Origin: Limnothrix sp. RL_2_0 | Lineage (GTDB): Bacteria > Cyanobacteriota > Cyanobacteriia > Cyanobacteriales > MRBY01 | NCBI GenBank assembly: GCA_012033055.1 | Contig: JAAUPR010000003.1 | Location: forward strand, 43,125-107,124 | Length of the DNA stretch: 64,000 nt | Reading direction: 5' to 3' | In this document: piece by piece, positions 46,258-55,234 of the stretch | Layout of the letters: each line of letters begins with the position of its first letter | Numbering within the stretch: the first letter of the stretch is position 1 | The notes under the pieces: model-generated | The model's database searches: none | Seen by the model: the letters and a program-made list of their open reading frames with translations, nothing else | Told to the model about the DNA's origin: nothing | Made by a program: the position numbers and the translations under genes

Positions 46258-47435
46258 TTAAGTTGTTAGTTTTCGCAGGGCGGCGATCGCATGGAGCCTT
46301 ACACTTGCGTCGACATCTTCACTGAGTTGCTCTAGCAAAGGACTCAATTCCCGTTGTTGCAATTGACCGAGGGTATAGACAAAAGCTTGACGACAAGCTG
46401 GATCTCGCAGGGCTGCCGCTGCCAGAAATCTAACAGAATATAAGCTCCTTGCTTCTTCCGGGGGGCTTCGGTGATACGACCCATCACTTTGAGAATAGTT
46501 AGGATTAGATTTTCCTTCGCTATGTTTAGGGATTGGGCTAAATAGTCGAGACTGCTGGGATCGTCAATCCATGCGAGAGCCTTTATCAATTCTATTTGAA
46601 GAGACAGGGGAGTGGTCGGTTGGGACAAAACTTCGGCGATCGCCGTCGCTGCTTCGGGGGTTTGGAGACGGCTTAGGGTTAAGGCCGCTTGGCGACAGAC
46701 TTCTAAATTAATGTCGTGGAGTAACGGTTGCACATATTGCAAAATCCAGGCTCTGTCCGCATAATTTGCCCAAAACCCCAACGCACTCACCGCTTCGAGA
46801 CGTACCACACTGGCTGGATCTTGCAGGGATTCTATCAATACGGTAAAAATTCGATGGTGACGAAAACTGCCGAGGGTTTCGATGGCGATCGCCCGGATTT
46901 CTGGATTCTCATCCTGCACAACACCTAGTAACGGCTCCACCACATTTGGATACCGAATTTTGCAGAGGGCGCGTACGGCCAAGAGGCGAGTTTCGGTCTG
47001 CGCCAATAACGGCAAGACATAATCAGTGGCAGCTTCCTGTAGTTCCACCAACGCTCGCATAATTTCTTCTGCCAAAAATTCTTCTTGGCAATTATCCAGC
47101 AGCACAATCAGTCGGGCGATCGCCTCTGGTTCACGGTACTGTCCCAAAATCCGAATCGCAAACCAGCGCAATTCCACATCCTGCCTTGGATCCTCCGCAA
47201 TCTCCAAAATGGGGGCGATCACCGATTTACCCAATTTCGGAAAAACCTTAGCAATGCGCCAACGCTCCTGAAAATCCCCCTGTTTTAGCAAGGCCAAGCC
47301 CCATTGTTGCGCCTGGGTATGGTCAGCAATATTAACTTCAGCACAAAGGTTTAAAAATTCGTGGACTGAGGGCTGTCTATCAGCGATCGCCTGTGAGGTT
47401 CCAGCTTGACCCATCAAATCACTCCAAATTAGCAA
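46258..47435 (-). CDS. HEAT-repeat protein, C-terminus frameshifted
   Basis: A helical solenoid of HEAT repeats, for example LRWFAIRILGQYREPEAIAR near 90, IRAIAIETLGSFRHHRIFTV near 190, and VRLEAVSALGFWANYADRAW near 220. Some cyanobacterial HEAT proteins act as phycobilin lyases, but no lyase signature is visible. The frame stops near 46344 after LDFWQRQPCEIQ. Restoring one base at about 46421-46430 reads LDFLAAAALRDPACRQAF and continues through DASVRLHAIAALRKL to TAA at 46258-46260, which completes the last repeats. A missing base is the best reading. The start could also be the Met at residue 8. Confidence 0.75.
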
Positions 47436-47539
47436 TTTTGCGACTTTAACTTGCCCCTACAATACTTCGCGTATCGAAGATTACAGAGCATCATTCTAGA
47501 TGCACAAAAAACATCGATGTCATTCTTTATTATCATAGC

Positions 47540-47980
47540 CTAAAGCTCACGGCGGTTGATTTTCGCGATGAAAGCATCAGACCCAATAATCTCTACCCGA
47601 TCATGATTTTTGATCCAATCCTTCAAACCGCCCCGTAAATACCATTGCCGCAATGTCCAACCTTTTGTATCTAAACCTTTGTCTTCATCAGTTCCACCTA
47701 ATACTAAATAAGCTTTTTCATAATTAAAATTTTGACAAGCATTAGCAAGCATTATTACTTCAAAAGGGATTTTCTCTTCTGCTGTACCGCCACACTGCTG
47801 CCATTTTTTGGACACCAATATTTTTCTATTAGCATCATAGACAATTAAGTCAATAATATGTTTGCGCTGGTTCGGTTTATTGCCAATATTTACTTGTTTT
47901 CTATATTTATATTTTGCATGCTCTAGGGCAGGTAAAACACTTTGCTCAAAAACTTTTCCAGTACTAGTGTCACGAGACAT
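47540..47980 (-). CDS. PD-(D/E)XK-type nuclease of a putative restriction-modification pair
   Basis: A 146-residue protein with a PD-(D/E)XK-like core: IIDLIVYD near 42 (Asp) and ILVSKKWQQ near 54 (the Lys), then GGTAEEKIPFEVI, a pattern seen in small type II restriction enzymes and related nucleases. It overlaps the downstream end of the D12 DNA methylase gene by 11 bases (47970-47980) and is co-directional, which implies a restriction-modification unit. AT-rich codon use and few HIP1 sites suggest acquisition. The target is unknown; GATC is a guess from the methylase type. Confidence 0.75.
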   Translation of the reverse strand: MSRDTSTGKVFEQSVLPALEHAKYKYRKQVNIGNKPNQRKHIIDLIVYDANRKILVSKKWQQCGGTAEEKIPFEVIMLANACQNFNYEKAYLVLGGTDEDKGLDTKGWTLRQWYLRGGLKDWIKNHDRVEIIGSDAFIAKINRREL

Positions 47981-48809
47981 GATTTTTTCTTTTTTCGAGA
48001 TTAATTGTCGCTAACATTTCGATGGCTGGGGTGCGATCGCCGGTGCAAGAAATCCGTCTTGGTGCAGGTAAAGTTTTAATCTCAAAACCAAGGCTAGTAT
48101 ATAAATCAATGATTCTGGAGGTGGCTTGATTGGAGGCGATCGCCGGAACTTTTTGCTTAACCAGCCATTCCGCTAAACGTACCTGATCTTCCCAGCTAAA
48201 TCCCCCAGCAGAATACTGCCGAAACTCCACATCGTAGGGCGGATCTGCATAGATAAAACTATTGTTTTGTATTTTCAATTTTTCAAAGTCGCCACAATAG
48301 AAATTCCACTTTCGAAAAACTGGTTTGTAATCGCTAAAATCTTGTTTATAATTTATTTTTTTATACTTGCCAAACGGTACATTAAAACCACCTTTTTGGT
48401 TAAATCGACACAGCCCATTAAAACCAGTACGGTTTAGATAATAAAATAATCGTGCAGCTTCTTTTGTTTGATGTTTGTTAGAAAAAATTAAATCGTTAAA
48501 ATGCTCGCGACAATCATAATAAAATCCTTCATCATTTTGCATCTCAAATTTGCCCGATAACCCTTTTTTTAACTGCTGATAAAAGTTAATTAAATGAGGG
48601 TTTACGTCATTAAGCATTGCTAATTTTGGGGCTAAACCGAGGGCGATCGCCAAGCCACCACAAAACGGTTCCACCAATTGACAGTCCTGATATTCTTGCC
48701 AAATAGTCTGTAATTTCGGCACAAGCCAACGCTTGCCCCCAGCCCATTTCAGCGGTGGCGTCAACTTCTCCGGGTTAACCATAGTCACAAAAAAACGATA
48801 GGGTTCCAT
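47970..48809 (-). CDS. Class D12 adenine-specific DNA methylase (Dam type)
   Basis: A 279-residue N6-adenine methyltransferase. The AdoMet-binding blocks are PPLKWAGGKRWLVPKL near 18 and LVEPFCGGLAIALGL near 41; the catalytic DPPY is YADPPYDVEF near 190. This is the D12 (alpha) class to which Dam and DpnM belong, so GATC is the likely target, which matters because HIP1 contains GATC. The gene overlaps the start of a nuclease gene by 11 bases. A shorter start at MVNPEKLTPPLKW (residue 10) is plausible. Confidence 0.88.
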   Translation of the reverse strand: MEPYRFFVTMVNPEKLTPPLKWAGGKRWLVPKLQTIWQEYQDCQLVEPFCGGLAIALGLAPKLAMLNDVNPHLINFYQQLKKGLSGKFEMQNDEGFYYDCREHFNDLIFSNKHQTKEAARLFYYLNRTGFNGLCRFNQKGGFNVPFGKYKKINYKQDFSDYKPVFRKWNFYCGDFEKLKIQNNSFIYADPPYDVEFRQYSAGGFSWEDQVRLAEWLVKQKVPAIASNQATSRIIDLYTSLGFEIKTLPAPRRISCTGDRTPAIEMLATINLEKRKNHVS

Positions 48810-48878
48810 TATGCATGTTCTTTGCCCTATCGATTATCTAAAAATCAAATAGCTTTGGGTGGCGATCGCAAGATAAGT

Positions 48879-49253
48879 CTAACGGTTCAAGACATCATTT
48901 CGATGCTGCACAGAGCCAACAATCGTGACCACTTCGTCAATCAGATCCTGTGGCACATTCAGTTCGTTCAGGGTTGCCACCAAATTTTCGGCGATCGCAT
49001 CAAAATGCATATCCGTTAGACCCATATTATCCACTAGATCTTTGTGAGCAACCCGCATAGAACGACCACTAAAAGTATCCGAACCACCGAAAGCATAGGT
49101 CATAAACATTTTTTGATGCTGCTTTTGACGATCCATATCTGTATTAGCAAAAAACGCTTTGAAACGATCATCCGCAAGAACCTTTTGGTAGAAATTATCT
49201 ACAGCAAGATCAACAGCGGCAGCACCGCCTAATTTTTCATATAGAGTACTCAT
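48879..49253 (-). CDS. glbN: Truncated haemoglobin GlbN
   Basis: A group I 2-on-2 haemoglobin of 124 residues. Haem ligands and the site of covalent haem attachment are His46 (QHQKMFMTYAFGG), His70 (RVAHKDLVDN) and His117 (SVQHRNDVLNR). The exact positions and the sequence match GlbN of Synechococcus sp. PCC 7002, in which His117 can bind the haem vinyl and which protects against reactive nitrogen and oxygen species. The start is ATG 49253. No co-transcribed genes are clear. It is the best single species clue in the window. Confidence 0.94.
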   Translation of the reverse strand: MSTLYEKLGGAAAVDLAVDNFYQKVLADDRFKAFFANTDMDRQKQHQKMFMTYAFGGSDTFSGRSMRVAHKDLVDNMGLTDMHFDAIAENLVATLNELNVPQDLIDEVVTIVGSVQHRNDVLNR

Positions 49254-49301
49254 TTTTACAGCCTGAAGTCAGTTAATGCCCGCATCATAGCGAAGGTTGT
49301 T

Positions 49302-50747
49302 TTAGAGATCGCCAAAACCTTTTTTCTTCTTTACCTTTTTCTTTTTCTTGCGACCACCACCGGGACGACCACCGCCACCCATACCGGGCATTCCACCACC
49401 GAACATATCACCAAGGCCGCCCATACCACCCATACCGGGCATGCCGCCTCCCTGACCCATTTGCTGCATCATCTTGCGCATTCGAGTAAAGTCACTGATC
49501 AACTTCGACACGTCCTTATTATCCATCCCCGAACCCTTAGCAATACGGGCACGACGTTTAGGAGTTTGTGCCAACAGATCAGGATTTTTGCGTTCCTCCT
49601 TCGTCATGGAGCTAATCATCACTTCCACCCGTTTGAGCTGCTCCTCACCCTGTGCCAACATGCCGCTATCGAGCTTATTGCCCATGCCAGGAATGAGTTT
49701 CATCAAGCCGCCGAGGGAACCCATATTTTTCAACAACTTCATTTGCTTAACAAAGTCATCAAAATCAAAACGAGCTTCCAGTAACTTCGACTGCATCTCC
49801 TCCACATCGGAAAGATCGATCGCCTCTTGGGCTTTTTCAACAAGAGTTAGCACATCACCCATATTTAAGATACGGGAGGCCATCCGGTCAGGATAGAACG
49901 GATCTAAGGCTTCTACTTTTTCACCAACACCAATAAATTTAATGGGCTGTCCCGAAATCATCCGCACCGATAACGCCGCCCCACCACGGGTATCGCCATC
50001 CATCTTCGTGAGGATTGCACCTGTTACGCCAATTTCTGTGTGGAATGTCCGGGTTAAACTCGCCGCTTCTTGACCCGTCATCGCATCGACAACCAGTAGC
50101 GTATCGTCGGGCTGAATTGCTTCTTTAATTTGCTTCAGCTCCGCCATCATGTCGGTGTCGATCTGCAAACGACCTGCCGTATCGACAATGACGGTATCTA
50201 CGCCTAATTCTTTAGCTTTCTCGACCCCTTGGCGAGCAATTTCGACAGGGTTAGCATCACTACCGAGATCAAATACAGGGACTTTAATTTGTGCCCCTAA
50301 AGTTTTGAGCTGATCAATTGCCGCCGGACGATAAACATCGGTTGCCACCATTAGAGTGGTCTTTTCTTGTTTACGGAGGAAAAGGGCAAGTTTCGCGGTG
50401 GCGGTGGTTTTCCCTGTACCCTGCAAACCTGCCATCAAAATAACGGTGGGTTTATTTTCTGCTTCGGCGAGGGGAGCGTTGCTTTCTCCCATAATTTTGA
50501 CCAGCTCATCGTTAACGATCTTGATGAACTGTTGCCCCGGATTGACGCCAGAAATGACATCCGCACCGAGGGCTGCTTTTTCTACATCGCCAATAAAACC
50601 TTTGACGACTTCTAAGTTGACGTCGGCTTCTAGCAGGGCACGCCGGACTTCTTTTAGCGCGTCTTTTACGTTGGCTTCGCTAATTTTGTCTTGACCCCGC
50701 AGGGATTTCCAAGCGTCTTCTAACCGTTCTGCTAGTGCGTCAAACAT
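49302..50747 (-). CDS. ffh: Signal recognition particle protein Ffh
   Basis: Ffh binds signal sequences and 4.5S RNA and targets proteins to the membrane through FtsY. The 481 residues show the N domain, the G domain (GLQGTGKTTATAKLA near 107, DTAGRLQID near 189, and TKMDGDTRGG near 247) and the Met-rich M domain. The M domain has GSGMDNKDVSKLISDFTRMR near 415 and ends in an unusually Gly/Met-rich tail with KKKKKVKKKK. The start is ATG 50747. It is transcribed alone. No ffs RNA gene was found nearby. Confidence 0.96.
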   Translation of the reverse strand: MFDALAERLEDAWKSLRGQDKISEANVKDALKEVRRALLEADVNLEVVKGFIGDVEKAALGADVISGVNPGQQFIKIVNDELVKIMGESNAPLAEAENKPTVILMAGLQGTGKTTATAKLALFLRKQEKTTLMVATDVYRPAAIDQLKTLGAQIKVPVFDLGSDANPVEIARQGVEKAKELGVDTVIVDTAGRLQIDTDMMAELKQIKEAIQPDDTLLVVDAMTGQEAASLTRTFHTEIGVTGAILTKMDGDTRGGAALSVRMISGQPIKFIGVGEKVEALDPFYPDRMASRILNMGDVLTLVEKAQEAIDLSDVEEMQSKLLEARFDFDDFVKQMKLLKNMGSLGGLMKLIPGMGNKLDSGMLAQGEEQLKRVEVMISSMTKEERKNPDLLAQTPKRRARIAKGSGMDNKDVSKLISDFTRMRKMMQQMGQGGGMPGMGGMGGLGDMFGGGMPGMGGGGRPGGGRKKKKKVKKKKGFGDL

Positions 50748-50868
50748 AAATCTTGTCTACTTTTGGTGGCTTCTAATTACTGTACCAAGTCCGGGGATTT
50801 GGCGGTGTAGGCGATCTCTGTTTATCTATCGCGGCGAGCTTTTTGTCAAGGTTAGACATGGTGGTGTC

Positions 50869-51008
50869 AGGGCAAACGCATACTCCATTATTTTGGCAAT
50901 AAGCTCAATAGAATGACTCTTATTGCCAAAAGCTGAGACAGTCTCAAGGCGATCAATCGCTAAAACTCTTATTCTTTCATCGGCAACAAATTAGTATGCG
51001 TTTGCCCT
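50869..51008. mobile_element. MITE with perfect 16-bp inverted ends
   Basis: A 140-bp element bounded by AGGGCAAACGCATACT (50869-50884) and its exact reverse complement (50993-51008). Inside is a second perfect 13-bp inverted repeat, TTTTGGCAATAAG at 50891-50903 and CTTATTGCCAAAA at 50919-50931. It has no gene. The element lies between ffh and the HepT gene, in the otherwise empty stretch 50748-51034. No clear target-site duplication is seen. It is unrelated to the 14.1/29.8-kb repeat family. Confidence 0.85.
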
Positions 51009-51034
51009 AATGGTGATGTACGGACAGGTGGCGA

Positions 51035-51379
51035 TTAGTCAGTTAAATTGCGTTGAATTTTTAACAAAGAACGCTTGAGCATCGGAATATCAATTTGTAA
51101 TGTTTCCCAAATTATTTCAACATCCACTCGAAAATATTCATGAATGACCATATTTCTCATGCCTCTAATTTGTTCCCAAGGCATTGTCGAATCAGCTATT
51201 TCCAACTCTGATATTGCGCTGGCAACAGCTTCCCCGATTACTGCTAAACAATATAAAATAGCCCGGATTGCTTGCTGCTTTTTAGTGAAAGTTTCAAGAT
51301 CTAAATGACTGGTCGTATTTTCGATCACCTCAATTTCTGCGAACATATCTTGTATCCGTAATCTAAATTCCCTAGACAA
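51035..51379 (-). CDS. hepT: HepT-like HEPN toxin (DUF86)
   Basis: A 114-residue helical HEPN-domain protein. The catalytic RX4HXY motif is in GMRNMVIHEYFRVD near 80. In known HepT/MntA pairs, the toxin is an RNase that the MntA nucleotidyltransferase silences by adding AMP to the motif tyrosine. Its start overlaps the end of the mntA-like gene by 8 bases (51372-51379), the usual operon structure. The gene is AT-rich. Activity is inferred from motif conservation. Confidence 0.88.
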   Translation of the reverse strand: MSREFRLRIQDMFAEIEVIENTTSHLDLETFTKKQQAIRAILYCLAVIGEAVASAISELEIADSTMPWEQIRGMRNMVIHEYFRVDVEIIWETLQIDIPMLKRSLLKIQRNLTD

Positions 51380-51662
51380 CTCGAATCACCTCCTCTAAAA
51401 CAGTTTCTCGTAAATGGGGACGAAGAGAATTGATTGTGCCAATATCAACATCACACCCCAATAAATCTTCTAAAAATGCTTTGAGTCCTAATAGTATAAA
51501 TAGCCCTACCGGACGACTAAAGTTCACTAGAAAATCCACGTCACTATTTGCCGTTGATTCATTTCGTGCCACTGAGCCAAATAAAAATAAATCCTTCACT
51601 GCAAAATCATTGAGGCGATCTTGATGGGCCTTGACAATATCTAAAACTTCTTGTCTCTCCAT
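51372..51662 (-). CDS. mntA: MntA-like nucleotidyltransferase antitoxin
   Basis: A 96-residue minimal nucleotidyltransferase with the motif GSX10DXD visible as GSVARNESTANSDVDFLV near 28. It should add AMP to the partner HEPN toxin and so neutralise it. It lies directly upstream of hepT with an 8-base overlap and shares its transcript. Both metal-binding Asp are kept, so it is probably active. The C-terminus (LRETVLEEVIRV) is helical. Confidence 0.88.
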   Translation of the reverse strand: MERQEVLDIVKAHQDRLNDFAVKDLFLFGSVARNESTANSDVDFLVNFSRPVGLFILLGLKAFLEDLLGCDVDIGTINSLRPHLRETVLEEVIRVV

Positions 51663-51803
51663 TGCTTAACTCTCTTCAAAATCTACTATCTGTGATTGTA
51701 TTTTAGTCTTCTGGGCAGGAGAATCTCTCGATTACCAAGCCTGCTTTTATGATTCGTTTTAAGCTATACCTAGAAAGTAACGGAATGTAACGAGTGATTT
51801 TTT

Positions 51804-53305
51804 ATGGCAGGGCAAACAGTCGCGGTAATTGGGGCAGGGATTGGGGGCTTAACGGCGGGGGCTTTGCTGGCAAAACGGGGTTATGAGGTAACTGTGTATG
51901 AGCAGGCGCGATCGCCGGAGGTTGTGCATCTACATTTAAGCGGCGGGGCTTTACCTTTGATGTCGGTGCAACGCAGGTGGCGGGCTTAGAACCGGGCGGC
52001 ATTCATCATCGTATTTTTAAAGAATTGGGCGTGGAGTTACCGGAGGCGACTTTTTGTGACCCAGCTTGTGCCGTGTTTTTACCGGGGGAATCTGAACCGA
52101 TTAATGTGTGGCGCGATCGCCAAAAATGGCAGGCAGAACGATTACGGCAGTTTCCCGGTAGCGAAAAGTTTTGGGCATTATTGCAGACATTATTTGATGC
52201 CAGTTGGAAATTTCAAGCTCGCGATCCTGTTGTACCACCCCGCAATATTTGGGATATGACGAAGTTAGTACAAGCGTTGCGAATCGATACTTTGGTGACA
52301 GTGCCGTTCACCTTGATGACGATGCTTGATGCGATGAAATTGTGTGGCGTAGCGAATGATTTGCGCCTCAAAACTTTCCTTGATTTACAACTTAAACTTT
52401 ATTCCCAAGTCGATACGTCTGAAACTGCTTTACTTTATGGAGCCACCGCCCTCGCCGTTTCCCAAATGCCCCAAGGATTATTTCACTTGCAGGGTAGTAT
52501 GCAAACATTAAGCGAAAAATTAATTGAAGCCCTCGAAAAACATGGCGGTAAATTATTAATCCGTCACCATGTCAAAGAAATCAATCTGGGTGAAGATAAG
52601 TCAAAGCTTACTGTTTTCAATCAGCGAAAAAGCGACATTATTGAAGAAAAGTTTGATCATGTTGTAGCGAATACCACGGTTCAAGATTTGATTAAATTGG
52701 TTGAGAATCCACCGCCATCAATTTTCAGTCAAAGCTATCAGAATCGTGTGGAGAATTTAACTGATCCGTCGGGAGCTTTCGTGATTTATCTCGGTGTAAA
52801 ACGAGAGGCTATCCCCGAAGATTGTTCGCCCCATTTACAGTTTCTATATGATCCTAAGAAAGAAATTGGCGAGAATAATTCACTGTTTGTTTCTGTGAGT
52901 AAAACTAATGATGGACGTGCGCCTGAAGGGTTTGCCACGATTATTGCATCGTCGTTTGTGGATGCAGATCCTTGGTTTGAAGAGGGTTATGAAGCCCGCA
53001 AGGAAAAATATACAAAAGAGGCGATCGCCCATCTAAGTTCCTATTTCGATTTATCTCCAGAAAATATCATCGTCCAAGAAGCTGGAACCCCCCGCACTTT
53101 CGCCCGTTACACTGCTCGTAAAAAAGGATTTGTCGGTGGTGTGGGACAGCGAGTATCAACATTTGCTCCCTTCGGATTGGCAACCAGAACACCTTTCAAA
53201 CATGTTTGGCTCGTGGGTGATTCTGTTCATCCCGGCGAAGGGACGGCAGGGGTTAGCTATTCCGCTTTAACCGCTATTCGACAAATTGAAGCCAGTCAAA
53301 AATGA
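51804..53305 (+). pseudogene. crtD: C-3',4' carotenoid desaturase (CrtD-like), frameshifted
   Basis: A phytoene-desaturase-family flavoprotein, probably CrtD, needed for myxoxanthophyll synthesis. The FAD motif VIGAGIGGLTAGALLAKRGY is at residues 8-27. After VTVYEQA the frame slips at the HIP1 site (51908-51916) into RSPEVVHLH and a stop at 51989. Restoring one base reads AIAGGCASTFKRRGFTFDVG and joins the downstream frame, which holds ATQVAGLEPGGIHHRIF and runs to 53305 with the conserved end WLVGDSVHPGEGTAGVS. About 500 residues result, the normal size. Alternative: a carotenoid isomerase relative, which is less likely. Confidence 0.78.
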
Positions 53306-53313
53306 AGCAAAAA

Positions 53314-53580
53314 TCAAGTTATTTCCAGCGTATAAATAGGGATAGGTTCTGGTTTTCCTTTCACCATTTGCGGCGTTAAGACAATATCTTTAGCGTTGAA
53401 GTTTTCGGGCAATAATTGCTTTGTTGTATCGGTGAAAAGTGGCGATCGCCCAACTACTTTAGTCAGAGATTCGATGCGAGCTGTGATCTTAACTGTATCT
53501 CCCACGGCTGTGTATGCCATCCATTGCGGTGACCCAATCCTTCCGGCGATCGCCATGCCTGTATTGAATGCGCTCCCCAT
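53314..53580 (-). pseudogene. C-terminal fragment of a class III nucleotide cyclase
   Basis: About 88 residues with GMAIAGRIGSPQWMAY and GDTVKITARIESLTKVVG, the end of a class III adenylate/guanylate cyclase catalytic domain. The upstream catalytic motifs (the FADIxGFT metal block) are missing, and the sequence before 53580 has no matching frame. It is therefore a remnant. It resembles the family of the intact cyclase at 55235, but not closely enough to call it a duplicate. The stretch 53581-53851 has no supported gene. Confidence 0.7.
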
Positions 53581-53851
53581 TAGTTGCGGCAGTAGGGGCG
53601 AAAACCCGACGATTCATAAACTGAGATGATAATTTTGCGCGCGATGATTTGGAGAATCAATCATAAAAGACATTTCAGCATTGATGCCCCCAGCCTAACT
53701 GCCAGTCTTTTGAGATTACAGCACACCACAATATTTATTTTGCCGCGCTACCGTTAGCAAGATTCACAAGAATTAAAGGCGATCGCCCTGAAGTCGTGAA
53801 TACGATAAAGTACCATTTGATTAACGCTAAACAACAAAAGGAATAGCAACC

Positions 53852-54376
53852 GTGAGCGAACAGCCAAACCCCAAAGTATTTTTTGACATGACTATCGGTG
53901 GCGAACCAGCCGGACGTATTGTCTTTGAACTCTATGCCAATATTGTCCCCAATACTGCCGAAAATTTCCGTGCCCTCTGCACCGGCGAAAAAGGCGTAGG
54001 CAAGCAAGGTAAGCCCCTCCATTACAAAGGCTCTAGCTTTCACCGCGTCATCCCCGAATTCATGTGCCAAGGCGGCGACTTCACCCGTGGTAACGGCACT
54101 GGCGGCGAATCTATCTATGGCGATAAATTTGAAGACGAGAACTTCGAACTACGCCACAATGTCCCCGGTTTATTGAGCATGGCAAATGCTGGCCCCGGCA
54201 CCAATGGCTCCCAATTTTTTATCACCACAGCCATCACCCCATGGCTCAACGGTAAGCACGTTGTTTTCGGGAGAGTTACCGAAGGTATGGATGTCGTTAC
54301 AACAATCGAAACTCACGGGTCTCGCAGTGGTCAAACCGATCAGCCCATCGTCATTGCCGACTGTGGCGAACTTTAA
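53852..54376 (+). CDS. Cyclophilin-type peptidyl-prolyl isomerase
   Basis: A 174-residue cytoplasmic cyclophilin. The conserved blocks are [40 protein letters not shown], then [17 protein letters not shown] (the catalytic Arg), [20 protein letters not shown] and the active-site Trp in [15 protein letters not shown]. The start is GTG 53852 with AAGGA about 10 bases upstream. Its insertion [13 protein letters not shown] is the eukaryote-like long form. It speeds proline isomerisation during folding. It is monocistronic; the downstream urtE gene is 120 bases away. Confidence 0.93.
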   Translation: MSEQPNPKVFFDMTIGGEPAGRIVFELYANIVPNTAENFRALCTGEKGVGKQGKPLHYKGSSFHRVIPEFMCQGGDFTRGNGTGGESIYGDKFEDENFELRHNVPGLLSMANAGPGTNGSQFFITTAITPWLNGKHVVFGRVTEGMDVVTTIETHGSRSGQTDQPIVIADCGEL

Positions 54377-54496
54377 AAATAATGCTGAGTTGATCTGACT
54401 GACTCATTCGTTACCAATTAGAGCAGACTTTATTGTTTATGATTAGACCTTAAAGTTTGCTTCTTTTTTTATTCCTTTTTAACTGTGCTCGAAACT

Positions 54497-55219
54497 ATGA
54501 CTCAAACTGATGCGCCCATCCTGAATATCTCCGGTGTGAATGTCTATTACGGCGAAAGTCATATTCTCCGAAATGTGGATCTCAACATTCCCCAAGGCCA
54601 GATGGTGTGTTTAATCGGACGTAATGGCGTTGGTAAAACAACGTTGCTCAAAACGATTATGGGTTTGTTGCCCCCTCGTACAGGGAAGTTGAGTTTTCTG
54701 GGCGAAGAGGTTAATAAGTTGCCCACGGATCGCCGCGCCAGAATGGGCATTGGCTATGTGCCGCAGGGTCGGGAAGTGATCCCTCGTGTTACGGTGCGAG
54801 AAAATTTATTGTTGGGTTTAGAGGCTTTACCGCAAGGACGTCGCAATAAGAGCAATATTCCGTCAGAAATTCTCAATCTTTTTCCGATGTTAAAGGAAAT
54901 GTTGAACCGGATGGGTGGTGATCTTAGTGGTGGTCAGCAGCAGCAGTTGGCGATCGCCCGCGCTTTGATGGGTCGTCCCAAACTATTAATCCTCGACGAG
55001 CCGACCGAAGGTATTCAACCCTCAATTATTTTAGAAATCGAAGCTGCCGTTAAACAGATTATTGCCGAAACCGGAATTTCTGTACTTTTAGTCGAGCAAC
55101 ACCTGCATTTTGTCCGTCAGGCAGACCGTTACTACGCCATGCAAAAAGGCGGCATTGTGGCTTCGGGGAATACCAATGAATTGAGTCAAGATGTTATTCA
55201 ACAGTTTTTAGCGGTTTAG
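54497..55219 (+). CDS. urtE: Urea ABC transporter ATP-binding subunit UrtE
   Basis: One of the two ATPases of the high-affinity urea transporter UrtABCDE. Walker A is GRNGVGKTTLLK near 38, the signature is LSGGQQQQLAIARAL near 140 and Walker B is LLILDEPTEG. UrtE-specific sequence is visible in YVPQGREVIPRVTVRENLLL and at the C-terminus (VEQHLHFVRQADRYYAMQKG). I prefer ATG 54497 over GTG 54485. urtABCD are absent, so the operon is split in this genome. No NtcA site (GTAN8TAC) was noticed upstream. Confidence 0.92.
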   Translation: MTQTDAPILNISGVNVYYGESHILRNVDLNIPQGQMVCLIGRNGVGKTTLLKTIMGLLPPRTGKLSFLGEEVNKLPTDRRARMGIGYVPQGREVIPRVTVRENLLLGLEALPQGRRNKSNIPSEILNLFPMLKEMLNRMGGDLSGGQQQQLAIARALMGRPKLLILDEPTEGIQPSIILEIEAAVKQIIAETGISVLLVEQHLHFVRQADRYYAMQKGGIVASGNTNELSQDVIQQFLAV

Positions 55220-55234
55220 GCTTAATCTACCAAG

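Noticed and set aside
51804..51989. Short separate protein upstream of crtD
   Set aside because: It is the FAD-binding start of the crtD gene, separated by one missing base, not an independent gene.
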